Of a DNA stretch of 5,933 nt, positions 1 to 5,872 are shown piece by piece. A program made the position numbers and the translations under genes. Position 1 is the stretch's first letter; every line of letters begins with the position of its first letter. Source of the DNA: Bacteroidota bacterium (lineage in GTDB: Bacteria > Bacteroidota > Bacteroidia > B-17B0 > Aurantibacillaceae); contig JANYBY010000056.1 in assembly GCA_025360565.1 (NCBI GenBank), forward strand, positions 1 to 5,933. The letters run 5' to 3'. The notes under the pieces were generated by a model, which saw nothing but the letters and a program-made list of their open reading frames with translations, was not told the DNA's origin and ran no database searches.

Positions 1-544
1 CGCTTTCAAAGGCCGCGTACTCGCTCACCTTACTGTTAATAGTAGTATCAAGGTGCTCCAGTTTAGGGCCAACCGGATTTTTTATCCAGATCCTCGCAAG
101 GTCACAGGCCTCTATCTCCAATTTCGATTTAGTTAAATAATAATCAAAATTAAAACGGTATTTCCCTTTTTTTATTTTCGCAAATTTAGAAAACCACTTT
201 TTAGCGTCCTTATATTGCGCTTTATTCTTTAAAATTTGTCCCACCCAATAATACGCCAATGGGTATTTTTTATCGTCATCAAAAACAATCACTTTAGAAT
301 ACAATCTAAATGCCAGATCAAGATCAAAATTTAAGCGGCTTGCATCAGCATAATTATACTGAACATTAATATCACTGCTATCCCTGCTATAAAGTCTGTT
401 GTAATGTTGTGCGGCGCTATACCAGTCCTTTACTGCCATGGCATCGTTCGCCTGCCTTTCTATTGCGCCATTACTTTGCGCGGTTAAAATACCACTGCTG
501 CAAACCGTTAGTAAAATAATATATATGTATAGTTTCTTCTTCAA
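1..544 (-). CDS. Secreted TPR protein, PorE/OmpA-family-like, N-terminal part (runs off left edge)
   Basis: The first 181 codons are present; the C-terminus lies beyond position 1. The chosen TTG start at 544 gives a clear signal peptide (KKK, then a hydrophobic run YIYIILLTVCSSGILT, then AQS), so the protein is exported. Residues ~26-125 read as helical TPR-type repeats (AAQHYNRLY, AFRLYSKVI, DAKKWFSKF). From ~155 the text (NPVGPKLEHLDTTINS, then EYAAFE) resembles the linker into the PD40 beta-propeller of Bacteroidota proteins built as TPR, PD40 propeller, OmpA-like peptidoglycan-binding domain, such as PorE of the type IX secretion system. The propeller and OmpA domain are not in the window, so they are inferred. 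The gene begins 4 nt after the porP/sprF-like stop, a pairing common for these families, which suggests co-transcription and a shared envelope complex. An in-frame ATG at 610 exists but would overlap the upstream gene by about 60 nt and put some 22 residues before the signal peptide. Confidence 0.8.
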   Translation of the reverse strand, partial: MKKKLYIYIILLTVCSSGILTAQSNGAIERQANDAMAVKDWYSAAQHYNRLYSRDSSDINVQYNYADASRLNFDLDLAFRLYSKVIVFDDDKKYPLAYYWVGQILKNKAQYKDAKKWFSKFAKIKKGKYRFNFDYYLTKSKLEIEACDLARIWIKNPVGPKLEHLDTTINSKVSEYAAFES

Positions 545-548
545 AAGA

Positions 549-1562
549 TCACATAAATACCGGACAAACTCTTTTTTTAACGCTGTAATTGGTTTGTCGC
601 CTGATAACATAATTGACATAGATCTCAAACGCCCCACGCCTGTTGGTAGCGGCGGTAAATTTGCTCGTATTTATATCGTAAGCTATTCCACTTTGTAATG
701 TTTTTTCGTGGTAACCCAATCGTATAACAACAGCATCGCGCGCGCGCCAGCTGGCACCAAGCAATACAGCCTTGTTCAAGTCACGATTAAAATAATATTT
801 TAAAGAAGCGTGCGGCACAACCTCATAATATTTTCCCTGAAAATTAATTACTGCGTCGGTAACCAGATCGGTTTTATTACTCATTTGCACTGAGTAAGCA
901 ACATAATTTACAAACTTAAAGTCCAGCTTACTTAAATTATTTCCTTGATAAGTTATAACTGGTGTAGTAATGTGATTTGCTCCAAGTCCATAAATAAAAC
1001 GATGCTTGCGCTTAAAACGATATTGAATGGCCCCGCCCAAATTAATATCGGCATAATTATATTTTGTCCAATCAAATTTTTCTCCTGTGGTAATGCCCGA
1101 GTTATATTGTAACCCATCGAACTGATTATCGAAGGTCATTTTATTATAATCAAACCCAACCTGGCAAAAACCAATATTCATACCTACCGACATTAATAGC
1201 GAACTATCCTGTTTTAACGGATTAATATAACTGCCGCTAACATAAAGTTGTGTTGTACCGTAACGCGCATCGCCGGCAATGTCGTTATTAAATGTTACCC
1301 CAAGCCCAATCATATCCTTCACAAATACTTTGGGTTTAAGGCGCGCTTCACCGCTCACGCTAATGGTGGAATAAGGCACCGGCACGCTCTGCCATTGGCT
1401 TCGGTAAATAGCGCTAACTCTAAAATCGCCATCAAAAAAACCGGTAAATGCCGGAGAAATATTTAATAATGAACCATTAAACTGCGAAAAATGTATATCC
1501 TGACTCAATAAGATCAGGGATAAACCAAAAAATAATAAAAAATATTTAGAGCGCGTTTTAAT
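549..1562 (-). CDS. PorP/SprF family type IX secretion outer-membrane protein
   Basis: This encodes a predicted outer-membrane beta-barrel of the PorP/SprF family, which works with type IX secretion or gliding components and often attaches to PorE/PorK-type proteins. The mature start QDIHFSQF, then a segment around SPAFTGFFDGDFRVSAIYRSQW, is the family's hallmark (usually QDPHFSQ...NPAxxG, then a YRxQW motif). The rest alternates aromatic beta-strands and turns and ends in a Tyr-rich strand and KKRVCPVFM. Length is 337 residues with the chosen start, normal for the family. In frame there is no ATG or GTG between the stop at 1601-1599 and the start of the mature protein. Starting at ATT 1562 gives a textbook signal peptide (IKTRSKYF, then LLFFGLSLILLS, with cleavage before Q21). 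The next conventional candidate, TTG 1508, would remove nearly all of it. ATT is therefore my best start, or else a base error lies here. The family call is firm; the exact start is not. Confidence 0.88.
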   Translation of the reverse strand: MKTRSKYFLLFFGLSLILLSQDIHFSQFNGSLLNISPAFTGFFDGDFRVSAIYRSQWQSVPVPYSTISVSGEARLKPKVFVKDMIGLGVTFNNDIAGDARYGTTQLYVSGSYINPLKQDSSLLMSVGMNIGFCQVGFDYNKMTFDNQFDGLQYNSGITTGEKFDWTKYNYADINLGGAIQYRFKRKHRFIYGLGANHITTPVITYQGNNLSKLDFKFVNYVAYSVQMSNKTDLVTDAVINFQGKYYEVVPHASLKYYFNRDLNKAVLLGASWRARDAVVIRLGYHEKTLQSGIAYDINTSKFTAATNRRGAFEIYVNYVIRRQTNYSVKKRVCPVFM

Positions 1563-1569
1563 GAAAAAA

Positions 1570-1578
1570 TCCTTTCCT
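1570..1578 (-). promoter_or_regulatory. Shine-Dalgarno-like AGGAAAGGA supporting an ATT start
   Basis: On the minus strand AGGAAAGGA is followed by TTTTTTC (7 nt) and then ATT at 1562-1560. The core GAAAGGA could pair with the usual bacterial 16S rRNA 3' tail at a near-ideal distance. Bacteroidota genes mostly lack such sites because their ribosomes mask the anti-SD, so this could be chance. It matters here because it lies exactly where the signal peptide says translation should begin. Confidence 0.45.
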
Positions 1579-1630
1579 AAAAATACAATATTTTCTATTC
1601 ATAAACAAGGCTTTAATCAGGGATAATTCG

Positions 1631-1638
1631 TAAATTTG
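1631..1638 (+). promoter_or_regulatory. Bacteroidota-type -7 box (TAAATTTG) for the acyl-CoA dehydrogenase gene
   Basis: TAAATTTG matches the Bacteroidota housekeeping -7 consensus TAnnTTTG exactly and lies 17 nt before the ATG at 1656, leaving a short 5' leader. The upstream -33 element is weak: the nearest candidate is TTTA at 1612-1615. The box overlaps a perfect 10-bp palindrome, ATTTGCAAAT at 1634-1643. The assignment is by motif and position only. Confidence 0.55.
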
Positions 1639-1655
1639 CAAATCAAAATTTTTAT

Positions 1656-2834
1656 ATGGCAAGTGATAATTTTCAAGCACACGATTACTACTTAATGGAT
1701 GAACTGTTAAGTGATGAACATAAATTAATAAGAGAAACTGCCCGCGCATGGGTAAAAAAAGAAGTTTCTCCGGTGGTGGAAGAAGCATGTCAAAATGCTA
1801 AATTCCCCAAGCAATGGATCAAAGGCCTGGCCGAAATTGGCGCCTTTGGCCCTTACATCCCTACAGAATACGGCGGCGCAGGGCTCGACCAAATTTCTTA
1901 CGGATTAATTATGCAGGAATTAGAGCGCGGTGATAGCGGTTTACGTTCCACCGCTTCCGTTCAAAGTTCTTTGGTTATGTTTCCTATTTACACTTACGGC
2001 AGCGAAGCGCAAAAGAAAAAATATTTACCAAAATTGGCAACCGGCGAATTAATGGGCTGCTTTGGGCTAACAGAGCCCGATCACGGTAGCAATCCCAACG
2101 GAATGATCACTAACATTAAAGATAAAGGCGATCATTATTTATTGAACGGCGCAAAAATGTGGATCAGCAATTCGCCATTCGCGGATATTGCAGTTGTTTG
2201 GGCAAAAGATGAGGCCGGCGAAATAAGAGGATTAATTGTTGAAAGAGGTTACGAAGGTTTTACAACCCCCGAAACCCATGGTAAATGGAGCTTGCGGGCA
2301 AGTGCCACAGGCGAATTGGTTTTTGATAATGTAAAAGTTCCAAAAGAAAATTTATTTCCAAATGTTAAAGGATTAAAAGGCCCGTTGGGATGCTTGAACA
2401 GCGCCCGTTACGGCATTGCATGGGGCGTTATTGGCGCGGCAATGGATTGTTACGACAGCGCTTTACGTTATAGCAAAGAGCGTATACAATTTGGCAGGCC
2501 GATTGGCGGATTTCAGTTAACACAAAAAAAATTAGCGGAAATGATCACCGAAATTACAAAAGCGCAATTGCTCACCTGGCGTTTGGGTGTTTTAAAGAAC
2601 GAACACCGTGCTACACCCGCGCAAATTAGTATGGCGAAAAGAAATAATGTAAATATGGCTTTGGTAATTGCGCGCGAGGCCCGCCAGATTCATGGCGGAA
2701 TGGGCATTACAGGCGAATACCCAATTATGCGCCACATGATGAATTTAGAAAGCGTAATTACCTACGAAGGAACGCATGATATACATTTACTGATAACAGG
2801 AATGGATGTTACGGGTTTAAATGCGTTCTCGTAA
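1656..2834 (+). CDS. gcdH: Glutaryl-CoA dehydrogenase (acyl-CoA dehydrogenase family)
   Basis: This FAD enzyme oxidises and decarboxylates glutaryl-CoA to crotonyl-CoA and CO2 in lysine/tryptophan breakdown. At 392 residues it is full length for a bacterial enzyme without a transit peptide. The acyl-CoA dehydrogenase layout is visible: an N-terminal helical domain (~1-130), a beta domain with CFGLTEPDHGSNP (135-147) and KMWISNSPFADIAVVWA (167-183), and a C-terminal helical domain with RIQFGRPIGGFQ (276-287) and IHGGMGI (345-351). Glutaryl-specific signs are Arg97 in LRSTASVQSSLVM, matching the arginine that binds the substrate carboxylate in the human enzyme, and Glu371 in TYEGTHDIH, matching the catalytic base. 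The ATG at 1656 lies 17 nt after a good -7 box. The gene stands alone, with no lysine-catabolic neighbours or electron-transfer flavoprotein genes here, and is divergent from porP. A related short-chain substrate cannot be excluded, but the family-specific residues make this assignment strong. Confidence 0.92.
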   Translation: MASDNFQAHDYYLMDELLSDEHKLIRETARAWVKKEVSPVVEEACQNAKFPKQWIKGLAEIGAFGPYIPTEYGGAGLDQISYGLIMQELERGDSGLRSTASVQSSLVMFPIYTYGSEAQKKKYLPKLATGELMGCFGLTEPDHGSNPNGMITNIKDKGDHYLLNGAKMWISNSPFADIAVVWAKDEAGEIRGLIVERGYEGFTTPETHGKWSLRASATGELVFDNVKVPKENLFPNVKGLKGPLGCLNSARYGIAWGVIGAAMDCYDSALRYSKERIQFGRPIGGFQLTQKKLAEMITEITKAQLLTWRLGVLKNEHRATPAQISMAKRNNVNMALVIAREARQIHGGMGITGEYPIMRHMMNLESVITYEGTHDIHLLITGMDVTGLNAFS

Positions 2835-2839
2835 TATTT

Positions 2840-2972
2840 GGGCGTGTCCCCTGAAGTGAATTTGCTACCGAAACAACCATGGGCAAATTCTACTTCAGGG
2901 GTCGGGCTTTCCGTTCCAAGTCCTCGTTCCGCTGCGCTTCACTGTGGGCTTTCCACTACAATCCCTCACGCG
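2840..2972. repeat. GC-rich structured intergenic element, probable interspersed repeat
   Basis: This ~133-bp block fills most of the 187-bp gap between two plus-strand genes and is clearly richer in GC than its surroundings. It contains (a) a long imperfect inverted repeat, 2848-2865 with 2883-2901, CCCCTGAAGT-GAATTTGC against its complement with one bulged base and a 17-nt loop; (b) two related segments 42 nt apart, GGGCTTTCCGTTCCAAGTCC at 2904 and GGGCTTTCCACTACAATCCC at 2946; (c) a possible closing stem, GCGTG at 2842-2846 with CACGC at 2967-2971. It has no reading frame. From memory, elements with the GGGCTTTCC...CAATCCC...ACGCG pattern recur between genes in several Bacteroidota genomes, but only one copy lies in this window, so the repeat status is inferred. 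Sitting just after a stop codon, the hairpin could also end transcription or protect the mRNA 3' end; no U-tract directly follows it. Confidence 0.6.
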
Positions 2973-3001
2973 TCATTTAACCTTTACCCGTAATTAAATA
3001 G

Positions 3002-3009
3002 TATTTTTG
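3002..3009 (+). promoter_or_regulatory. Bacteroidota-type -7 box (TATTTTTG) for the helicase-like gene
   Basis: TATTTTTG fits TAnnTTTG exactly and lies 12 nt before the ATG at 3022. TTTA occurs upstream at 2983-2986 and again at 2976-2979 as weak -33 candidates. The box lies just outside the GC-rich element, so the gene seems to have its own promoter rather than depend on read-through from the dehydrogenase gene. Confidence 0.5.
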
Positions 3010-3021
3010 CTTCTATAAAAA

Positions 3022-3636
3022 ATGTTCAAAGAAAAATTAAATAAAAAATTAGTAGCGGCTTTAAAGGATCTTAAAATCGAAGAGCCAAAGGAATTACAAA
3101 GCAAACTCCTTCCAAAAATAAATTCCGGTGCCGATATTATTGGCATTGGCCCCATAGGCTGTGGACGCACCACTTTAATAAATATTGTTACCGTTCAAAA
3201 ATTACAAAACGCTTTTGAAGATCCTCCACGCGCTTTAATATTGGTCTCAAACATGGAAAAAGCTTTGGCAATGGAAGAACAATTTAAAGCCATGGCAAAA
3301 GAAACCGATCTAAGAGTGGTGACCGTTTTTGAAGAAGGAAAAATTGACAAACAAACAGTTGATATTTATGCCGGCACCGATGTGGTAATAGCCACCGCCA
3401 AACGCATAATGGATATTTATTTTAAACGCACTTTTAATTTAACCAAAATAAAATTATTTATTATCGACGATGCCGAAACAAATATTGAAAATGCCTGGCA
3501 AGGGCAAATAGACCGTCTGGCGCTAAGTTTACCAAAATGTCAGCATTTAGTTTTTTGCAATGCGTTCACCCCAAAAGTAGAAAGGTTGATCCAGACATTT
3601 ATTGTGGCGCCTCAGGTGGTGGAGGTTAGGGAGTGA
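3022..3636 (+). CDS. DEAD-box-like protein: one RecA domain with degenerate motifs
   Basis: At 204 residues it corresponds to only the N-terminal RecA domain of a DEAD-box RNA helicase (usually ~370-600 residues with two such domains). The order of motifs is kept but each is changed: Q-motif region EEPKELQSKLLPKI (20-33); Walker A GPIGCGRTT (43-51), with Arg49 where the nucleotide-binding Lys should be; motif Ia region RALILVSNMEKAL (70-82) in place of PTREL; TDVVIATAKRIMDI (119-132) in place of ATPGRL; motif II DDAE (149-152) in place of DEAD; motif III CNAF (179-182) in place of SAT. ATP hydrolysis and unwinding look unlikely. The frame is intact and the protein ends naturally after the point where domain 1 would finish (VAPQVVEVRE). 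The following 18 nt and the opposing gene leave no room for a lost second domain. It may bind RNA or a partner protein, or be a decaying paralogue. Genuine gene; function unknown. Confidence 0.8.
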   Translation: MFKEKLNKKLVAALKDLKIEEPKELQSKLLPKINSGADIIGIGPIGCGRTTLINIVTVQKLQNAFEDPPRALILVSNMEKALAMEEQFKAMAKETDLRVVTVFEEGKIDKQTVDIYAGTDVVIATAKRIMDIYFKRTFNLTKIKLFIIDDAETNIENAWQGQIDRLALSLPKCQHLVFCNAFTPKVERLIQTFIVAPQVVEVRE

Positions 3637-3654
3637 TTTTTTATCTTAATAAAA
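3637..3654. terminator. Possible weak bidirectional terminator between convergent genes
   Basis: The 18 nt between the two convergent stop codons contain TTTTAT, a CTTA loop and ATAAAA (3639-3654), a 6-bp all-AT perfect hairpin with T-rich flanks on both strands. It is too weak to be a convincing intrinsic terminator alone, but it is the only structure where two opposing transcription units meet. Confidence 0.25.
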
Positions 3655-4311
3655 TTATTTCTCAGTCGTTTTCACAACATTTCCAAATGCTTCATCTTTT
3701 AGAAGTAGAATAGCTTTTTCTATTTCACTAACTATTTCATTCATATCATTAGACTTACAAAGCGTGGGCTCGCCAAAAAAAACATACGTATCAAAAGGCA
3801 CTAACAATTTTTCTCCCCTTGGTAATACTTTTCCCATACCTTTCATAAAGACCGGAATATAATGTACTTCAGGATTCATTTTCATTAAAAGACCAATTCC
3901 TTTTCTAAATTCCTGCATTTTTTCCGGTTTACCGCGAGAACCTTCAGGGAAAAGAATGAGCGAATCTCCTTTTTTTAAAACCTCGCTCATTACACGAATA
4001 GGATTTTGTTCGCCTTTTGTAGTTGTTCTTGGAATTAAAACCGCATTTACAAAATATCTTGTAAAAAAAGCGCGTACCGGTGATTGTCCAAAATAGTCAC
4101 CGGCTGCAACCGGATGTGTTTTGGCGATCTGTCCTGAACTAAGAGACGAAAGTAAAGCCATAGTATCTAAATGGCTATTGTGATTACAAACTATTACAAA
4201 TTGTTTATTTTTTTTAAGAACCTCGGCATTTTTAAACTTTACACCAACAATTATTCGTAAAAAATTACGCATAAGTATAGTATACACTATTCCTAAAACT
4301 ACTCTTCGCAT
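3655..4311 (-). CDS. 1-acyl-sn-glycerol-3-phosphate acyltransferase (PlsC family)
   Basis: This membrane-associated acyltransferase probably adds the second acyl chain to lysophosphatidate, giving phosphatidate for the cytidylyltransferase encoded just upstream. All family blocks are present in 218 residues: NHNSHLD (43-49) with the catalytic His44/Asp49 pair; IPRT (93-96); FPEGSRG (121-127), which binds the glycerol phosphate; and IPVFMKG (152-158). The N-terminal stretch (~5-23) is hydrophobic and probably a membrane anchor. The ATG at 4311 directly abuts the TAA of the preceding gene (TAAATG, no gap), so translation is likely coupled. It is the last gene of the operon. Because it sits with YnbA/YnbB-like genes rather than in a housekeeping context, its true acceptor may be a different lysophospholipid; the PlsC superfamily also includes ornithine- and glycerol-lipid acyltransferases. 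The family is certain, the exact substrate inferred. Confidence 0.88.
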   Translation of the reverse strand: MRRVVLGIVYTILMRNFLRIIVGVKFKNAEVLKKNKQFVIVCNHNSHLDTMALLSSLSSGQIAKTHPVAAGDYFGQSPVRAFFTRYFVNAVLIPRTTTKGEQNPIRVMSEVLKKGDSLILFPEGSRGKPEKMQEFRKGIGLLMKMNPEVHYIPVFMKGMGKVLPRGEKLLVPFDTYVFFGEPTLCKSNDMNEIVSEIEKAILLLKDEAFGNVVKTTEK

Positions 4312-5271
4312 TTAAACGTAATATAAATTATATATCAAATAAAAGAAAATTGGAGCAGTCATAGAAAGCGAATCAATTCTATCAAGTAAACCTCCGTGGC
4401 CGGGAATAAGATTGCCTGTGTCTTTTAATCCAATGTCCCTTTTAACTGCAGAAACAACCACATCACCAATAAAGCCTGCACAAGCTACAAGAAAACTAAC
4501 TATTAACGCTTCACAACCGTTCATAGGTGTAAGAAATCTTAAAAAATAACCAATCAATGTTGTCGTTAAAATGCCACCGACAAAGCCTTCCCATGTTTTA
4601 TTCGGACTGATCTTAGGAATAATTTTATTCTTTCCGAAAAGTTTTCCCCATACAAATTGAAACACATCATTTATTTCGGTTAAAAAAACAACAAACAATA
4701 ACAATCCACGACCGCCGGCATGAAATCCAGGAATTTCAGGTAGAGATAATAAATAAGCCAAGTGACTTATTGAAAAAACAGTGAGCATTAATTGCGTAGG
4801 GAGTACGCTCATTGACCTTCCGATTTCTGTAGTTATACCGCGAATCACAAGCATAAAAGGAATCCACACATACATTATTACCGGGATAAATATCATAAAC
4901 AAATTAAACCATCCCTTATATGCAAGAAAATACTGAATGGGAATAGCGATGTAACACCAAATTATTACCCGTCTGTCCTCGTCCCTCACATTTTTACTTA
5001 TGCTGGCAATTTCACGCATTGCTGCAAAAGACAAAAGGGCAAAAGCCACAAAAGAAACCACAGGATGAATAATAGTGGCGCTTATAAATATAGCCGCCAT
5101 AATCCACCACGATTTCGTTCTCATTTTTAACTCCGTTAAGTTGGCGGCGGGTTTTAATTTACCCCAAATAAAGAATAGTAAGGTTGCTGTAACTAACAAG
5201 CCAAGGATAAGGAGAATAATAAAGATGACTTCCTTATTTGCCAAATATTTTTCTGAGTTAAATAAGTCCAT
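4312..5271 (-). CDS. Phosphatidate cytidylyltransferase, CdsA/YnbB-like
   Basis: This integral membrane enzyme is expected to make CDP-diacylglycerol from phosphatidate and CTP. The CDP-diglyceride synthetase signature is intact at 274-300: S274, KRD (277-279), KD (283-284), PGHGG (290-294), DRID (297-300). SPNKTWEG (222-229) is the second family block. The 319 residues contain about 8-10 hydrophobic segments (for example 15-36, 54-66, 68-85, 122-143, 229-246, 256-276, 303-318), slightly longer than E. coli CdsA. The block that reads ADSGAY in CdsA is INDVFQF here (200-206): the metal-binding Asp is kept as D202 but the next residues differ, a divergence I associate with the YnbB branch. It starts 1 nt after the phosphatidyltransferase stop (TAATATG) and its stop abuts the acyltransferase ATG. 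It is therefore the middle gene of a lipid operon, not the usual cdsA locus with dxr, frr, uppS or bamA. Confidence 0.9.
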   Translation of the reverse strand: MDLFNSEKYLANKEVIFIILLILGLLVTATLLFFIWGKLKPAANLTELKMRTKSWWIMAAIFISATIIHPVVSFVAFALLSFAAMREIASISKNVRDEDRRVIIWCYIAIPIQYFLAYKGWFNLFMIFIPVIMYVWIPFMLVIRGITTEIGRSMSVLPTQLMLTVFSISHLAYLLSLPEIPGFHAGGRGLLLFVVFLTEINDVFQFVWGKLFGKNKIIPKISPNKTWEGFVGGILTTTLIGYFLRFLTPMNGCEALIVSFLVACAGFIGDVVVSAVKRDIGLKDTGNLIPGHGGLLDRIDSLSMTAPIFFYLIYNLYYV

Positions 5272-5272
5272 A

Positions 5273-5872
5273 TTATTCTTGTCTTAGAGTTTTAAAAGTT
5301 CTTACGCTCGTGCTAATGATCAGTAAAAAAATAAAGGTCGTAAAAATAACATCAAGATACGGCATCAATCCTTTCGAAAAAAACAAGACCAAACTGAGCA
5401 ATCCAATAACAAAAGCCCGATCGCTTTTTCCCATTGGTCCTTCATAACGTCGCGCTCCTGAAACGGCTTTTCCAAGAATTCCTGCGTATTCATTAATTAC
5501 AGAAAGAAAAATAAACCCTAAAAGGATATAAAGATTCAACTGGAACAATTTTATTAAAGGAAAAAAAATACAGATGTCCGAAACAACATCTCCAAGTTCG
5601 TTCAGCACCTCACCAGCTTTACTTTTCATATTATAAATTCGGGCCATCATACCGTCTAAAGCGTTTAAAGCCATACGAACCAATAATACTAATGGCAATA
5701 GTAAAAAAGACTTCCCGAAAGGATGCATCCACACTATGATCCCTGTACATGCAGATAATAAAATTGCGGCCCAAGTGATCATATTGGCGCTTATACCTAA
5801 TTTATATAAACCGGTTAAAATAGGTCTTAAGAGCTGCTGAAATTTTGGTTTTATTTTATAAATAGAAATCAT
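5273..5872 (-). CDS. CDP-alcohol phosphatidyltransferase family protein, YnbA-like
   Basis: This is a membrane enzyme of the family that transfers a phosphatidyl group from CDP-diacylglycerol to an alcohol, releasing CMP. The family motif D-x2-DG-x2-AR-x8-G-x3-D-x3-D is recognisable at 70-95: N70-A-L-D73-G74-M-M-A77-R78, G87, N91, D95. Spacing is perfect, but the first and third Asp are Asn. SANMIT (28-33) is the usual N-terminal block. About six hydrophobic segments (roughly 33-48, 55-69, 98-111, 114-129, 153-166, 175-189) fit the family, and 199 residues is normal. The start (IYKIKPKFQQLLRP), RMALNALDG and EGPMGKSDRA resemble, as I recall them, E. coli YnbA, whose product is unknown. The alcohol acceptor cannot be read from sequence. 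Its ATG overlaps the stop of the upstream partial gene (ATGA) and its stop lies 1 nt before the cytidylyltransferase ATG, so substrate supply and use are probably co-regulated. Confidence 0.86.
   Translation of the reverse strand: MISIYKIKPKFQQLLRPILTGLYKLGISANMITWAAILLSACTGIIVWMHPFGKSFLLLPLVLLVRMALNALDGMMARIYNMKSKAGEVLNELGDVVSDICIFFPLIKLFQLNLYILLGFIFLSVINEYAGILGKAVSGARRYEGPMGKSDRAFVIGLLSLVLFFSKGLMPYLDVIFTTFIFLLIISTSVRTFKTLRQE

Noticed and set aside
438..698. 86-codon plus-strand open frame
   Set aside because: It is antisense to the porP end and the TPR gene start, both supported by family-like protein sequence; its own product resembles nothing.
1248..1466. 72-codon plus-strand open frame
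   Set aside because: It lies wholly antisense to the porP/sprF-like coding region.
1603..1788. Upstream extension of the minus-strand frame ending at 1558 (76 codons in all)
   Set aside because: Most of it is antisense to the strongly conserved start of the glutaryl-CoA dehydrogenase gene and the peptide has no recognisable character. Only the last 14 codons from ATG 1602 are of interest, as a possible leader.
2848..2901. Classical intrinsic terminator for the dehydrogenase gene
   Set aside because: The stem is long but has a 17-nt loop and is followed by GTCGGGC rather than a run of T, so a standard terminator is not supported.
2840..2972. Integron attC site or CRISPR repeat
   Set aside because: There is no GTTRRRY/RYYYAAC core pair and no regular repeat-spacer periodicity; only two related segments occur, with no integrase or cas gene nearby.
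3022..3636. Pseudogene of a full DEAD-box helicase
   Set aside because: There is no internal stop or frameshift, its own promoter-like box is present, and no remnant of a second RecA domain is found downstream, so I kept it as an intact gene of unknown function.
5075..5287. 70-codon plus-strand open frame
   Set aside because: It lies antisense to the N-terminal membrane segments of the cytidylyltransferase; such shadows are common opposite hydrophobic coding sequence.
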